Shown piece by piece: positions 33,965 through 46,191 of a stretch of DNA of 64,000 bases (the first letter of the stretch is position 1; every line of letters starts with the position of its first letter). The notes below the pieces were generated by a model that was not told the DNA's origin, made no database searches, and worked only from the letters and a program-made list of their open reading frames with translations. Both the position numbers and the translations under genes were made by a program. Source of the stretch: Monocercomonoides exilis (taxonomy: Eukaryota; Preaxostyla; Oxymonadida; Polymastigidae); contig LSRY02000025.1 of the NCBI GenBank assembly GCA_001643675.2, forward strand, positions 1,118,001-1,182,000. The letters are read 5' to 3'.

Positions 33965-34770
33965 TTAGCGAGCAAAAATAGAGCATTGCAAACGAGTATT
34001 TGGATCCCTCATCTTGCAAAACGATACAAAATTCTTGTTTGATAGCAAAACGAGAAGAACAACATCTTCAACTTTACTTGAGAAAAAAGGCGAAATAATA
34101 AACTCGATCGCAAGATATAAATTTTCTCGAAACTGAATCTCACGAAATTGTCGGAAAAATCCAACAAGAAGAATTTGAGTATTTTTCCAAATATTTTCAA
34201 AAAATCTGTTTGGTGCTTTTTGAGCATTGCTACCAAACAAATTCAAAAATCGAAAAACTGATATCGAAAAATTTGGGCGAGCTGAACTGTTAAATGGAAT
34301 TGCATCCACTTCCACTGAACTTTCTCCTGTGATCGTTAAGTTATATATATTTAAAAAATGATTGCGAAAGCTTTCAAATAAATGGAACAAAAATTACCAA
34401 GATTTCTTATAATTCCATCAAAATACAATGATTGGCCTATATCCCTTTTGTACCGGTACATTCCGAGAAGTTGAGGATTCATATTCAAAATAATGAAAAA
34501 ATTATCAATTCCTTGCTCAGGTGGATTTGGAAGAATTGTAACTTTATCATAAGAATCCATAACAACTTTTCCTTCCCATCTCACAACCTGATTCTCATAC
34601 TGAGAATGCCATAAATTAAGGAGTCTTTCATTAGAATGAGCAGAACAACTTGATATGTAATTATCCCAACTGTACAGGGTGTGGCACAGTTGGCTCATTT
34701 CAATAAAAAAATTTGTTAAGGGAAAAATTAAGTTCAAAAAACATAAAAAACGCATGAGTGCAAGATGCAT
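33965..34770 (-). CDS. Wolframin C-terminal (OB-fold) domain-like protein
   Basis: Two exons, 34398-34770 and 33965-34326, join in phase to 244 residues. A hydrophobic N-terminal segment (FLCFLNLIFPLTNFFI) may be a signal or anchor. It is followed by YSWDNYISSC, QVVRWEGKVV, then a FFIILNMN...LYFDGIIRNLGESSVEVDAIPF region and a C-terminal FRENLYLAIEFIISPFFSS. The order SW..Y...C, V.W.G.., followed by a beta-rich I.F...I...L.....ELKAI-like block, parallels the luminal C-terminal OB-fold domain of the ER protein wolframin. The multi-spanning region of wolframin is not seen. One or two extra 5' exons between 34771 and 35080 cannot be excluded; a small exon-like stretch with SAENCIGRTLYNFK lies there. 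Wolframin functions in ER calcium and protein homeostasis; whether this protein shares that role is unknown. Confidence 0.5.
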
Positions 34771-35089
34771 AGCATCCTCTTTACGAAGCAAAACTAAATA
34801 AACAACAGATAAAGTAAAGAAATCAAATATTTGACTATTAAACTTTTAAAATTGTATAAAGTACGTCCAATACAATTCTCAGCAGACTTTCATTCAAAAA
34901 ACAAACGCTTTCGTAAAATAACCAAAAAGGTAATTTCATAAAAATAACAAAAATGATTGCAGAAACTCAAAAATGCAAAAAATTTAACTTTTAATAGAAA
35001 GAAAGAAAAACAGTTCAACAAAATATTTCTTCATAATTTTTTTATAAAAAGAGTGAAAACAATTACCTTTTGCATATAAGCAAATAACT
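34771..35089. other. Short intergenic region, possibly holding 5' exons of the wolframin-like gene
   Basis: AT-rich. On the minus strand a candidate exon near 34850-34890 encodes SAENCIGRTLYNFK before a GTTTAA donor, and its acceptor TTTAG would join in frame to the 34398-34770 exon. A further upstream ATG with a hydrophobic frame (MKKYFVELFFFL) lies near 35035. I could not find one consistent joining, so neither is included in the gene. Confidence 0.3.
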
Positions 35090-38000
35090 TCAAATAAGGA
35101 AAAGAGCAGACACGATGGCAGCAAGAATCACAACGACTCCGCGAAATACAGTCGATATAATCCCATGTTTGTTCTTCTGGTTAGACTTCTGTGAGTATCC
35201 GAATTCGTATTTATCGCTCCTTCTGCCTCCGTCTCCCCAGAGTAATGTTCTTTCAGGGTAGCTGTCTGTCTGCCTTCTGCTGTTGATCCACTCGACCCAC
35301 TGCTGCGAATAGGGCAGGGTGCGGAAGAGGCGCTCGTGCTGCTGCTGCTGCATGTACCGGGAGAGGAGGGGGGGCTGGTAGAGGAAGGAGGATGGAGATT
35401 GAGAGAGGTGGGAGAGGGAGGAGGAAGAGGGAGAGGGAGAAGGAGAAGGAGAGGAGGAAGAAGAAGAAGAAGATGATGATGACGATGGCGACGAATGCGA
35501 AGAATGGAGAGGTTGCGCAGGAATAAGCTTTGTAGAAGACTTCACAAAAGGCGAAAAAGAGTTCTTGCGGGTGAACAGAGGATGGTGGAGGTAAGGGGAA
35601 TAGAAAGAAGGAGGTGAAGAAGACAAAAAGAATGACTCATCGAACATCGAAGAGTCGACAAATGAAGATGTTGCTCTGACAAAGTCTTTTGTGTCTGAAG
35701 GAGACGCTCTCTCTTTCACTCCCTTTTGAGCAGTGCTGTCTGCTGGGTATGTTCTGTGTGTGTCATTTGAAGCACTTTCACTTTCTTTTTCTCTTTCACC
35801 TTCACATTCAGAGTTGAGTGAAGGAGAAGAAGACATCTGAGTGAACGAGGCAAACTCGTGCTGATGGACAGCGTTTGTCAGCACAGACGGGGCAAACAGG
35901 GCGGACGGGGTGAATGCGCCAATGAAGATGGAGCGGAGCGGAGAGGGAGTAGAAGGAGAGACACTTTCGATGGAGGAAGGAGAGAAGAAGAAGAAAGTGG
36001 AGGTTAAGAGAGAGGAGGAGGGGAGCAATGGTGTGAAGGATGTGGAAGCAGAAGCAGAAGATGATGAAGTCGAAGCTGAAGAAGAAGAAGAAGAAGTTGT
36101 TGTTGTTGTCGTTGAAGAAGAAGACGTTCCTGCTTCTGCTGCTGTCTTCTGTGTGTCCTCAGATTCTGTCTGATTTTGTGTTGCATTGACACGAGAGGTC
36201 GATTCATTAGTCTCCAAAGCATTGTCCAGGTTGATAACAACACACTTGTTGAACATCTCATTCTCTTCCTCTTTCTCTTCACTGCTGTCATCTGAACTCA
36301 TTTCATTGTCATCATCATTTGGCCCATCTGTATGAACATCATTGTTCTCTTTGTAATTCTTCCCATTCTTGTTGGAAGAAGAAGAAGAAGAAGAAGAGGA
36401 AGATGATAAAAAGAGTCTATTTCCGCTCTTTCTTCCTGTCTCCTTTTGCTGTGCCTCATCTTCCTCTTTCCCATTCGCCGTCTCTTTTCCTTTCTTCTTT
36501 TCTGAGCCAAAAAGAGCACTCCAGATGTAATCGAGAAATGACTCTGAAGAATTAGAGGAGGTGTCCTCTTCAAATGCAGAGGAAGATGCTGATGAACCTG
36601 CAGAAGATGAATTCGGTGTTGTTGGCGTGGCTGTGGTTGATCCATTTTCAGATGTCATTTGTGAAGAAGTTGTCTGCTTAGCTTTCTTTGCAATTGGAAT
36701 GACTTGCTCAATCTCGAAAAAGACTTCTTCACAAAACAGTCCATTCGTTGCTGTGTTTCTGCTTTTGCTCATTTTATTTGACTGAACAGAAACAGAAGAA
36801 GAGTTTGTTGAATCATTCTTCTTCTGCCCTTCCACAGAAATATTGTTTTGCTTATCATTTTTTGCATTTTCATCTTCATTCTCTTTTGAGCTGTTCAATA
36901 TGGATGATATAACATCCTCTGTCAACTCTGTCAGCACTTCTGCCTCTTTCTTTTCTTCTGTCTTCTTCTCTTCATTGCTCTCCCATCTCTTCCACTCCAT
37001 TTGATTATCAACTCCATTCTCCTTCTTCCCAACAGCAGAGAATTTTGTGATAGTCTTCGCCAGCCACACTCTTCTGAGAGGATAAGAGAGACACCCATCT
37101 GCATCTCTCTTCCACCCAAAGCCATAAATAATCACTGGCAGTAAACTCGGCATCGAATATTGCTGATAAACGTGAGTGTTCATACCTAAGCTATTTTCAA
37201 TAGAATTTTCTGTTTTTCGCTTTGCTTCTAAGTTTCTTTCCATTCTGTTGCTTTCTCTCGCATTCCCCATCATTTCAATCTTTCTCCTTTCTTTTCCATC
37301 CAAAAACGACAAAAGCGCCTCTGTCTGCACAAATGCCACAACTGGCCCATGTTGATATATCAGCGACTCCAGCTGTGCAGTTGTTGTGTGTCTGCCTCGA
37401 TACAGCCGAAGGGGAGAAGAGAGAATGATCGGTGGAATTGGAGGAGGAGAGGAATGATGCTCTTCCTGGTTGGATGCAGATGCAGTTGAGGAGGATGAGT
37501 CATTGGATGAAGAATGTGCTTTGCTTTCCTCTTTCTTTTGCTCAGATTTTTGTGAGTTATTATCATCATTTTGTGTTTGCTGAGACATCTCCTTTTCATT
37601 CTGCCCTCTTTTGTCATCCTCCACATCGCCTTCATCATCACCCTTGTTGTCTTTCTCTGCATCCATCTTTCCCTCTGCCTGTCTCTCTTCATCGGAGCAG
37701 TATGTCTCTCCACCCACTCCAACGCAGTCTCCTCTCCACTCACACACCTTTTTCGACACAAACGCCACCAGCTGCTGTGTCTTCACTGCAGGAACAGAGT
37801 GGAAGAAGCGGTTGGTGACGGCTGTGCAGCACTGCCAGACAGAAGAGAGAAAGGTGTCTGAGGAAGGAGAAAGAGAAGGAGGATGATTGGGTGATGTTCC
37901 AGATTGGACAGTCGATGAGGAGGAATAGACAGAAGAGGAGGAAGATGACACACTTGCACTTTGGGAGTTCACATTGTTGCCATATTTCTGGTTGCTGCCA

Positions 38001-41000
38001 TCAGACAGAGAAGAAGAAGAAGAAGGAGACAGTTCAGAGAATGGATATTCTGAATGATCGTTGCCTGGATAAGGATAGGGCAGATGCATAGTGATGCGAG
38101 GGGGCTGTGTGCCTTCTTCAGAAATTGTGCGAAGAAGACGAGTTGTGTCATCACTGCCGACACATCTGCGGGAGACATAAGGAGGAGGAAGAAAGAAGGA
38201 GGAGAAGGGACAAAGATAGCTCGGCTCAGACAGAGTAGTTGAAGATGAAGATGGAGAGGATTGGGAGGGGGAAGAAGAAGTTGCATCGGAAGAATAAGAG
38301 AAGGATGAAGCAACGTAGAGATGCTTGTTGAATGGGTATGAGGAAGAGACAGGCGATGGAACAGAAAAGGGAGTGGAAGGGATTGTTATGATAGATGAGT
38401 CATAATAACTGGATGAAGAGCCAAATGAAGAAGAGAACGAAGAAGAAGAAGAAGATGATGATGAGCCCATCGAATCTTTTCCTTTTGCACTTGGAAAGAG
38501 AGACATTTTGAACAAAGGTGATGGCACATAGCGATATTCCTCGTATTTCTGGATGTTCGCTTCTGCTTCTCCATCGTCTTTGTTCTCATGTCCCTGTCTA
38601 TCAGAAAGCAGACCAACATCTTTCATCTTCTTCAAGTCATGCACAAATGACAGATGCTCAGCAGAGGTGGAGAATGGGATGTCTGAGAAGAGAGGGTGGA
38701 AGGCATCTTCAAAATAGGATGTTGCCAGTTGTGTGTTGATGTGCAGCGAGGCTTCCATTGCTTCTATCAGAGAATGCACCACAAGCTCTGACAAGGTGAA
38801 TTCAGGCACATTATTCGAATCTGTGACAAAATCTTCATTTGTTTTATCCCCTTTCTCACTGTCTGTATTGCCTTCACTGTGTTCCATAGAATATTCATAT
38901 TTAGCTGATCCTTCGTAGCTTCCCCCACACATGTCACAATGGATACGAATATTCGGCAGTTTCGCCTTCTGTCTCCTTATTCCGTCTTCTCTTCGTGTCT
39001 TCAGCCATTCCTCCTGCTTCCTCTGCTTCTCTTCCTTCTGCCTCTGTTTGTTCGACTTCTTCTCTTTCATCTCTTTTTCTGCTCGTCTTTGTGTCTCTTT
39101 CTTTGTCAATGGCCCAATAAACAGTGGATGGCGCTCGTCCAACAGAGAGATGATTTCTTCTGCCTCTGCCTCACTCTCCTCTTTGCTCTCTTCTTTGTTC
39201 AGTGTGTTGGTAGATTCTCCTTTTGAATGTGTTCCCTGGGCATCAGATGAAAGAGAAGAAGAGGAAGATGAATCAATTCCGTTCATCTTTCTTTCTCTCT
39301 CTTTCTCTCTCTCTTTCTCTTTGATCAGATGCTCCCACACAAAGATGCGTTCAGGTGTGGATTTGGATGTCAGGCAGAGGGTGATGGGCGATGTTGATTG
39401 GCTCAGAAATGGAATGGAAGATGAAGAAGAAGAAGATGATGATGATGAGGAAGAGAGAGAAGAAGAGGGAGAAGAAGAAGAAGAAGATGCTCCGAGTGTA
39501 TCTGATCCCTCAGATTTTGTTGATGTTCCGATTGAAGAATCAGTCGATATGCTCTCAGAGGAAGAGAAAGGAGAAGATGAATGGGCACTCAACGAATCAG
39601 ATGATGACGAAGACAAAGAAGAAGAAGAAGAAGAAGTCATAGAAGAAGAAGGAGATGCTATTGAAGAATCAGAAGAATCAGAAACAGAAGAAGCAATGAT
39701 TGCAGATCCGAACATAGAAGCTCTCTCAGGCGGGTATTCAGAGAAAGGGAGCAGCCCATCCACCAAAAAGGCTGCCCAGTTGCATTCGTCGGGTGTCTGT
39801 GTGTATGTGCTGCTGCTGCTGCCTGCCCTGCCCATCTGAATCCACTCATGCTCCTTCTCTTCTCTGTCTTCTGCTGCAAACTCGTCCTCTTCTTCTTCTG
39901 ATGCTGCCATACGGCGATGGAGGAAGGGGTGGGAACTGAGTGAGAAGTCAGAGGGAGAGGGAGAGGGAGAGGAAGAGGAAGAGGATGGATGAGAAGATGA
40001 ATTGAGATTGGGGGTTGGTTTAGTGGGTGCATGAGGATGAGAATCAGAGGAAGAAGAAGAAGAGGTGGAGGAAGATGGTGAAGAAGAAGTCGAAGAAGAC
40101 GATGATGAACTTAAAGTAGCACCAAGAGATGAATGATTATTATTATTATTATTAGTCTTTGAGTCAGATGTGCTGTTGTTATCACCATCAAGTGCTGTGT
40201 CAGATGATGTCTTCATTTTCTTGTTCTTCTCTTTCTCCATCTCTTTCAGTCTCTTCATCTCCTCCTTCTCCTCCTTCTCCCTCCTCAGCATCTCCTTCTC
40301 CCTCAGCCTCGCCCTCTCCTTCTCCCTCTCCCTCGCCTTCTGCACCCATTCTTCCTCATTCTTCGCTCTCCTCTCTCTGGCTGTCTGTGCCATCTGGCTC
40401 AGAATACACCCACTGCACACAAGCTGCCCTCTCTCTTTCTTGTTCATCGTCTTCTCATTCAGCTGGGGGAGAATGTGAGGATGGGGGAGGATATCACAGA
40501 GAGTGGTGGAGGATGAGGAAGAAGAGGAAGAGGAAGAGGAGGAAGAGTTGAGAGAAGAATTGGAAGAGGAAGAAGAGGAAGAGGAAAAGGAAGAAGAAGA
40601 AGAAGATGATGATGAAGCAGCATAAGGAGAAGCATAGGGTGGGAAGAAGGAGTCAGGGAGTGATGTGCTGAAGAGTGAAGTGGCGATTGTGGATGTGTAT
40701 GAAGGAGGAGGAGGAGAAGGGAAAAAGAATGGAATTGGAAGAGAGTCGGAGCAAACACTGGTGGAAGAGGATGAATGGCGATGTGAATGATTCAGAGAAG
40801 AAGAGGAAGAAGAACAAGAAGAGGAAGAAAAAGGAGAGAATGAGGAAGAATTTGAAGGAACAGAAGAAGAAGAAGAAGAAAGAGAAGATTCGAGTGGTTT
40901 GAGAGAGAAAGGAGGGCCGAGATAAGTTGAAGGCTCAGGCTGAGAAAGAGTGATGGATGAAATTGTTGAAGGAAAAGAGACTCTTTTTGAAGAAGAAGAA

Positions 41001-43035
41001 GAAGATGATGATGATAATGATGTGTCTGGTTGATGTGCAGCAGATGGCTTGGTTGGTGTTCTGGAATTGAATGGAGAAGAAGAAGAGGAAGAAGAAGAGG
41101 AAGAGGAAGAAGAGGAAGATGAGGAGGAAGGGCAGGATGGAGAAATAGGAGAAGGAGGATAATAAGGATATGATGATGAAGGAGAAGGAGATGGTGTTGC
41201 TGTTGATGATGGAGCAGATGATGATGATGATGATGATGATGATTGTGATGTGAATGGTGAAGGAGAAGAAGGAGAAGGAGAAGTTGGAGAAGAACTTGAT
41301 GTGGCTGAATTAGAAGAAGAAGAAGAAGGAGAAGAAGAAGAAGCTGCTGCTGATGATGATGATGAAGTTCCAATTGTGGTTGATTTCTTGTTTCTGTTTG
41401 TTTCGACAGATGCAAAGAAGAATCCAGTGAACACTGTTGTTGGCTGCTTCTTCTCTTTTTCTCGATATTTGGTTCGCAGAAAGAAAGAGTTGTTTTCGGA
41501 AACATTTGCAGAAAGCGTATTTCCATTTCTGCTTCTGTCTTTTCCTTTCTCTTTCTCTCTTTCTTTCTCCTTTTCCTTTTCTTTCTCTTTCTCTTTCTCC
41601 TCTCCAAGTATATCTTCAGCACTCAGCACAATGTCTGGTTCCTCATCTCCATTTGCTCCATTCTGAAGGATGTCTTCGTCTTCTCCTGTTGCAATGAATA
41701 TCAAATCACTCCAGCTGCTTTCATATGCAACACCATTTGCTTCTTTCAGGTTTTCTTCATTGGATTTTTCTGTGCTTTTTGCTTTGTTTCTGTTTATATA
41801 ATTCTCATTGAAACCATTGGCAGATGAGTTATTGCTGCCATTTTGTTCAATGTGTTGATTGCTCTTTGTTCTTTCTGTGCTGCATGTTGTACTGTTTGTG
41901 AGAGAGGAATAAGGAACAGACGCTGCCCGGGCAATCCAATAGTGGCGCGGAGGAACTGATTCTGTGTCGATTCCATATCCATACAGAATAACTGGGACAT
42001 CAATTGATTCGAGAATCTGCTTGGAGTAAGAAACAAACGGCTCTTTTTGAGGAATATCTGTTGTTATTGTTATTGTTGTTGTATGTTTTCAATAAAATAA
42101 TAGATTTAAAAAGACATTGAAACAAAAGCTTAAATAAAAACTTTGGACCTGTTGATGGTTGGACAATAGAATTGCCATTTGACGTAATATTGTGCGGGGC
42201 AGATCTTGGTGCTGTTGATGTTGCATTGAAAAATACAAGCAAAGGACCGTATTTGTTAAGAAGATGTTTAATTTGGCTCGGAGTTTGCTGACGGAATTGT
42301 ATCAGATCCATCTTGGGTTGCAATTTTCTTTAAAAATTAAAAATATTTACAACATTTACAAATAAAATTTTTTTAGAAAAAAAAAAAAACTTGCAAGTTA
42401 AACCTTATCAGCATTTGAATTAAATTCAGATGTTCTGGGAATTGTTCTTTTGGAGAAAGATTTGAATAATTGATTGAATAATGAGAAGCAGAGTTTATCT
42501 CATGTATTTGCCCTTCAACTGATTTAAATTTAACAATAATCAATAATCAATAAATAAAATAAATCATACGCAATACAGTTATTGCCAAACGTGCAATACT
42601 TGGTCCAGCTTGAACAAGATCAAGAATTGCAGTCTCAAATGGATCATTTGATGTTGTCATCGAGAATGGATCAAATGAAAAGTTATTCCCATCGCTGAAC
42701 GTAGAGTTTCTTACTCCTAAGTAAGCTATAAGAAGCTCAAAAGCATTATTAAGACATGTAATCTCTGGTTCACTGTGAAATGGCTTACGAACATGAGGAT
42801 GTGCTAAATATATAGACGGATTAAGTTTGTCAAGCCAGTTAAAATTTTTAGGCAAATCGTCCGAGTCTTCATCAGATAATGACGTTAGAGTAAGTTTTGA
42901 TGAATCCAGGCTTGTATATTTGATAGTTCTGCCATCTCTATAGTTCAGAAAATAGATAGAAGGCGTGACTGTATTTAATCGTTTGAATTTGTGTGAATAA
43001 AGAAAAGAGAAGCATAGAAAAAGGATGCGAAACAT
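35090..43035 (-). CDS. Giant serine-rich membrane protein with degenerate papain-like (C1A) modules
   Basis: Five-part evidence supports four exons: 42570-43035, 42404-42518, 42149-42327 and 35090-42057, in phase, 2575 residues. A signal peptide begins MFRILFLCFSFLYS. The first module resembles cathepsins: LPKNFNWLDK at the mature start, then EITCLNNAF where CGSCWAF is expected, and DVPVILYGYG...HYWIAR where NHAVLIVGYG...YWIVKNSW is expected. The catalytic Cys, His and Asn therefore appear replaced (Asn96, Val274, Ala). A second degenerate copy lies at about 1290-1920 (GPVVAFVQTE, LPVIIYGFGW, RRVWLAKT). Poly-Ser and Glu/Lys-rich tracts fill most of the rest. The protein ends with a hydrophobic segment (RGVVVILAAIVSALFLI) at the very C-terminus, so it is membrane-anchored or GPI-processed. 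It is probably a non-catalytic pseudo-protease of the endomembrane system. Confidence 0.65.
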
Positions 43036-43100
43036 TATCTGATCTAGCCCATTGTGTAAATAACCAATTACTTTTTCTATTTCTTGTTTTTGCATTATAC

Positions 43101-43556
43101 ATGTTTGACCCAGATCTTACGACATGGAAAAACCTTAAATCTACAGAAAAACATTTGAATACAAGAACGATGGAGCTAATGCAATTGGCTGAACATCCTG
43201 AAATGTATCTTGATCATCCTCTTCTTCAGGCTTTTCAATTATTAAAGTACAGTGAATGTGCTGATGAGGAGCAAAAAAATTTGAAATATGAAGATTTTAC
43301 TGAACAAAAATTAACTTGCCCGGATTCATTTTCACCTCAGTTTTGTCAAATTCTTTTTTTTATTTTTTGATTCAACATTTTATTACTTCTAAGAAAATGG
43401 TCGAAACGATTTTCTGATTTGACAGCAAAATTCAATGCTTTGCCTCCATCACGAATACCATCAGATCTTTTGGATTGTTTACCTGCAGAAAAAGCTCATC
43501 AGCAATCTGCAAAAAAAGAGCTCGAGAATTTGTATTCAAATCGAATGGATGCTTGA
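43101..43556 (+). CDS. Small protein of 133 residues, function unknown
   Basis: Two exons, 43101-43339 and 43394-43556, join in phase 2 around a 54-nt intron (donor GTTTTG, acceptor CTAAG). The product begins MFDPDLTTWKNLKSTEKHLN and ends LENLYSNRMDA. It is charged, helical and carries the segment LDHPLLQAFQLLKYSEC. No family was recognised. Its ATG is 65 bp from the divergent ATG of the giant membrane protein, so the two probably share a short bidirectional promoter. Confidence 0.65.
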
Positions 43557-44302
43557 TTTTGTTAATCAGAATTACATTTTTGAACAAAAGATTACACTAA
43601 AACCGTTTTGATAGATTTAATCTACTGCTATTGAAAAAAAATTGATTGAAGATTCATTTAGCAATGAAGCTATGCTTCAATGACGAACGTGTTTTACAGT
43701 TGTGTAACCGAGTTGAGCAATTAACCTTTGTGCTCTATGTATTTCTTGCATGAAAATCATTTTTGAACGATAATTAACTGTTCTTGAAATGGAAATTGCA
43801 TTTTTCTATCCAGTTATATTATTTCTGAAGATTTGAATGTAAAATCAACATTCTTGTCATTTTCATGAAAATTCATTTTTTGAAGAATTGTTAATGTATT
43901 TTGAACTATTAAGCTTTTAGTTATTTTTGAGTGTTTTCTTGCAAAATTTAATCCATAGAAATTTTGTCAACAAAAAAGTCATAATATTTCAATTTTGGAT
44001 TTCGAACATTAATAAAATGGATTTCAAGAATACATATTAAAATTTTTGTATATTTTGAAGTTCTAAGTAACACTGATTTCTTTTTTGAATTTTGAAATGC
44101 TGAAAAAAATATCAATTGAAAATGAACATTTATTTTTTCACATTTCATCAAATGATTCACAAATAAATTAAAGAAAAAATTCTACAAATTCGTTTATATC
44201 ATTGCTCAATTGTCAAATAATCTTCATTATTTATACAAATTTGAAGTGAAAATTGAATTACTGCAATTCCGTTAAATGTAACCATTATATTAAAGTTATT
44301 AA
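43557..44302. other. Intergenic region
   Basis: AT-rich, no exon seen on either strand. A small palindrome (GAAGCTATGCTTC) lies near 43670. It should contain the promoter of the gene at 44303. Confidence 0.4.
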
Positions 44303-46045
44303 ATGTCGTTAGGCGGAGGGACGATGGTCATACCTCCGCGCATATCTGCAGAGGATATGATATACTTATTATCCCCTGTAGAATCCGTAAGGGTAATAGC
44401 GTGCTTGGATGAAGCTGTTGAAAAGCTGGCTTTTTTAAATACTTTAACCCCTGATGTTCTTGCTCATCGAGATGAATTAGCGACATTAGTCGGAGATGAA
44501 ATTACTACTTTAATAAATGAACAAAAATCACTTGAAAAAGAGTTTGCACTTTTCCTTATTTTGCACATAATGAAAAAACAAAAATTTTTTAAAGATTTGA
44601 ATTGCTTGTACAGCAACAGCATGCAATGAAGCATACGTCAAATCCAACTGAAATGAAGAATATCAATCAGAAAATTGCTGAAGTTTCGTCAAAGCTTCAA
44701 GAAAAGACAATGGTCCTTTGCAGAAATCTTCGTGATTCTCCAAATATTTCTGAAAATATTTTGAAAATTCAAACTGAAAGGGTTGCGCTCCAATCTTTAT
44801 TACAAAGAACAACAAGAGATTTGCAAGAGTTCATGTACATTACGTTGGGAAAAAGTGTTTTGGTTTGCATCAAGCTGATATTTAACACTTATTCTTATGA
44901 TTATTTTAGGAGGACAAAGAAAAAAGTGACAAATTAGCTATGGCAGAAGAAAACGAAAAGAAAGCAGCAGCAGAAATAGCGGCTTTGCAAAACCAGCTGA
45001 AACTTATGAGAGAAAAATATGATCGAGTTGAAGCAATGCTTAATGAAAGTGTAACAAAGAAAAGAGAAGAATTAAAATTTCTACGAAGCACACGCCATGA
45101 AGTTCAAGTTGCGCTTCCAGAAACAGAATCAAAATTGGAATCATTGAAGCGTGTGATGGAACAAGAAGAAGAGGAATGGGAAGAGAAAAACGAAGAGCTT
45201 CAAAAGAAGTCTGAATTTATGTTTTTTTTTTCTGAATTATAAATCATTTTTGGTTTTTTTATTTAAAGAATTGAATTAGAGAAAACTATTCACGAAGAAT
45301 TCTATGGATTCCTCCAAGCGAAAGATCAAGAAATGAAGAAGGTTTGCTTATTGAAAGAAGATATTGTGAATTAGCATTGCTTCAATAATATTTCATAAAA
45401 TAATAATGTTTTTTTTAAAAATTCTTTTATCCGATAATCGTTCGCTTTTGTTTATTCTAACTTTGTGAAATATATGATTATTATTATTATTATTATTATT
45501 ATTATTTCTTAACGACTTTCTTTTTCTGAAATTATTCATTTATTCTTTCCTGAATGCAGCTGATGACAAAATGGCTTCTGAAATCTGAGCGAGACACGGA
45601 AGAAATCACCTTCAAACTGAATTCAGTTTCGACCAAAATTAACGCGACTGAAAGTGTGCAATTGCTGTTATTTCACGATTTTAATGTTGAAATATATTTT
45701 TTCCCCTTTCTTTACTTCAAAAATAAATAAATTAATTAATTAATTAATAACATCTAAAATGATCAGAGGTTTTGGAAGAAGTACGCTCGTCAGAGTTGTT
45801 GAAGAGGATAGAAGAAGAAGAACGCGAAGAAGAGAAGAAGCGCGAGAAAGAAGCACACGAAATAGAAATGAAGAGGCAAGAAGCACGTAAGCAAGTTGCT
45901 GTGCTGGAAATACAACATTGGATGTGGGCAAAGAAGATAGCAGATAAGAAGAAGAAGAAGAAGAAGAAGGGTATGCTTTTCTATTTATTGAAATGTTTCA
46001 ATTAATATTCAACATATATTTTTAGGAAAGAAGAAGAAGAAGTAA
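44303..46045 (+). CDS. Nexin-dynein regulatory complex DRC9/DRC10 (IQCG/IQCD)-like coiled-coil protein
   Basis: Seven exons join in phase to 398 residues: 44303-44541, 44595-44862, 44910-45208, 45269-45341, 45560-45653, 45767-45970 and 46026-46045. After a short N-terminal region (MSLGGGTMVIPPRIS) almost the whole protein is helical coiled coil. Near the C-terminus a WLLKSERDTEEITFKLN-type segment and a long Glu/Lys/Arg helix lead to VLEIQHWMWAKKIADK, which looks like a degenerate IQ motif, and then a poly-Lys tail split by the last intron. Length and layout fit the IQ-motif DRC subunits, which sit between axonemal dyneins and doublet microtubules and control flagellar beating. DRC9 and DRC10 cannot be told apart here, and the family call itself is tentative. 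Confidence 0.5.
45477..45507. repeat. (TTA)n microsatellite inside an intron
   Basis: A run of about ten TTA/ATT units in the fourth intron of the DRC9/10-like gene. Confidence 0.85.
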
Positions 46046-46183
46046 CAATCATTTTTTGGAAGAATCTTTCTATTTTCTCGATCTTTTATCATGTTATTAA
46101 CTTTTTCACTTCTGACAATTTTTGATATAATTATTTTTTTTTTTGAAAACTTTATTCATTTCTCTTAAAAATCTTATTTATGT

Positions 46184-46191
46184 GCTCAAAA
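46184..46191. repeat. Left 8-bp target-site duplication
   Basis: GCTCAAAA directly before the left terminal inverted repeat; identical to 46674-46681. Confidence 0.8.

Noticed and set aside
38931-39839. 302-codon plus-strand frame opposite the giant membrane protein
   Set aside because: Antisense reading of Glu/Lys- and Ser-rich codons; the minus-strand frame has motifs, splice sites and continuity.
40459-41622. His/Leu-rich frame of 276 codons on the minus strand
   Set aside because: Shadow of the poly-Ser region of the giant membrane protein in another frame.
43660-43720. Possible C/D box snoRNA (ATGA-like boxes near a small palindrome)
   Set aside because: No convincing pair of C (RTGATGA) and D (CTGA) boxes with terminal stem.
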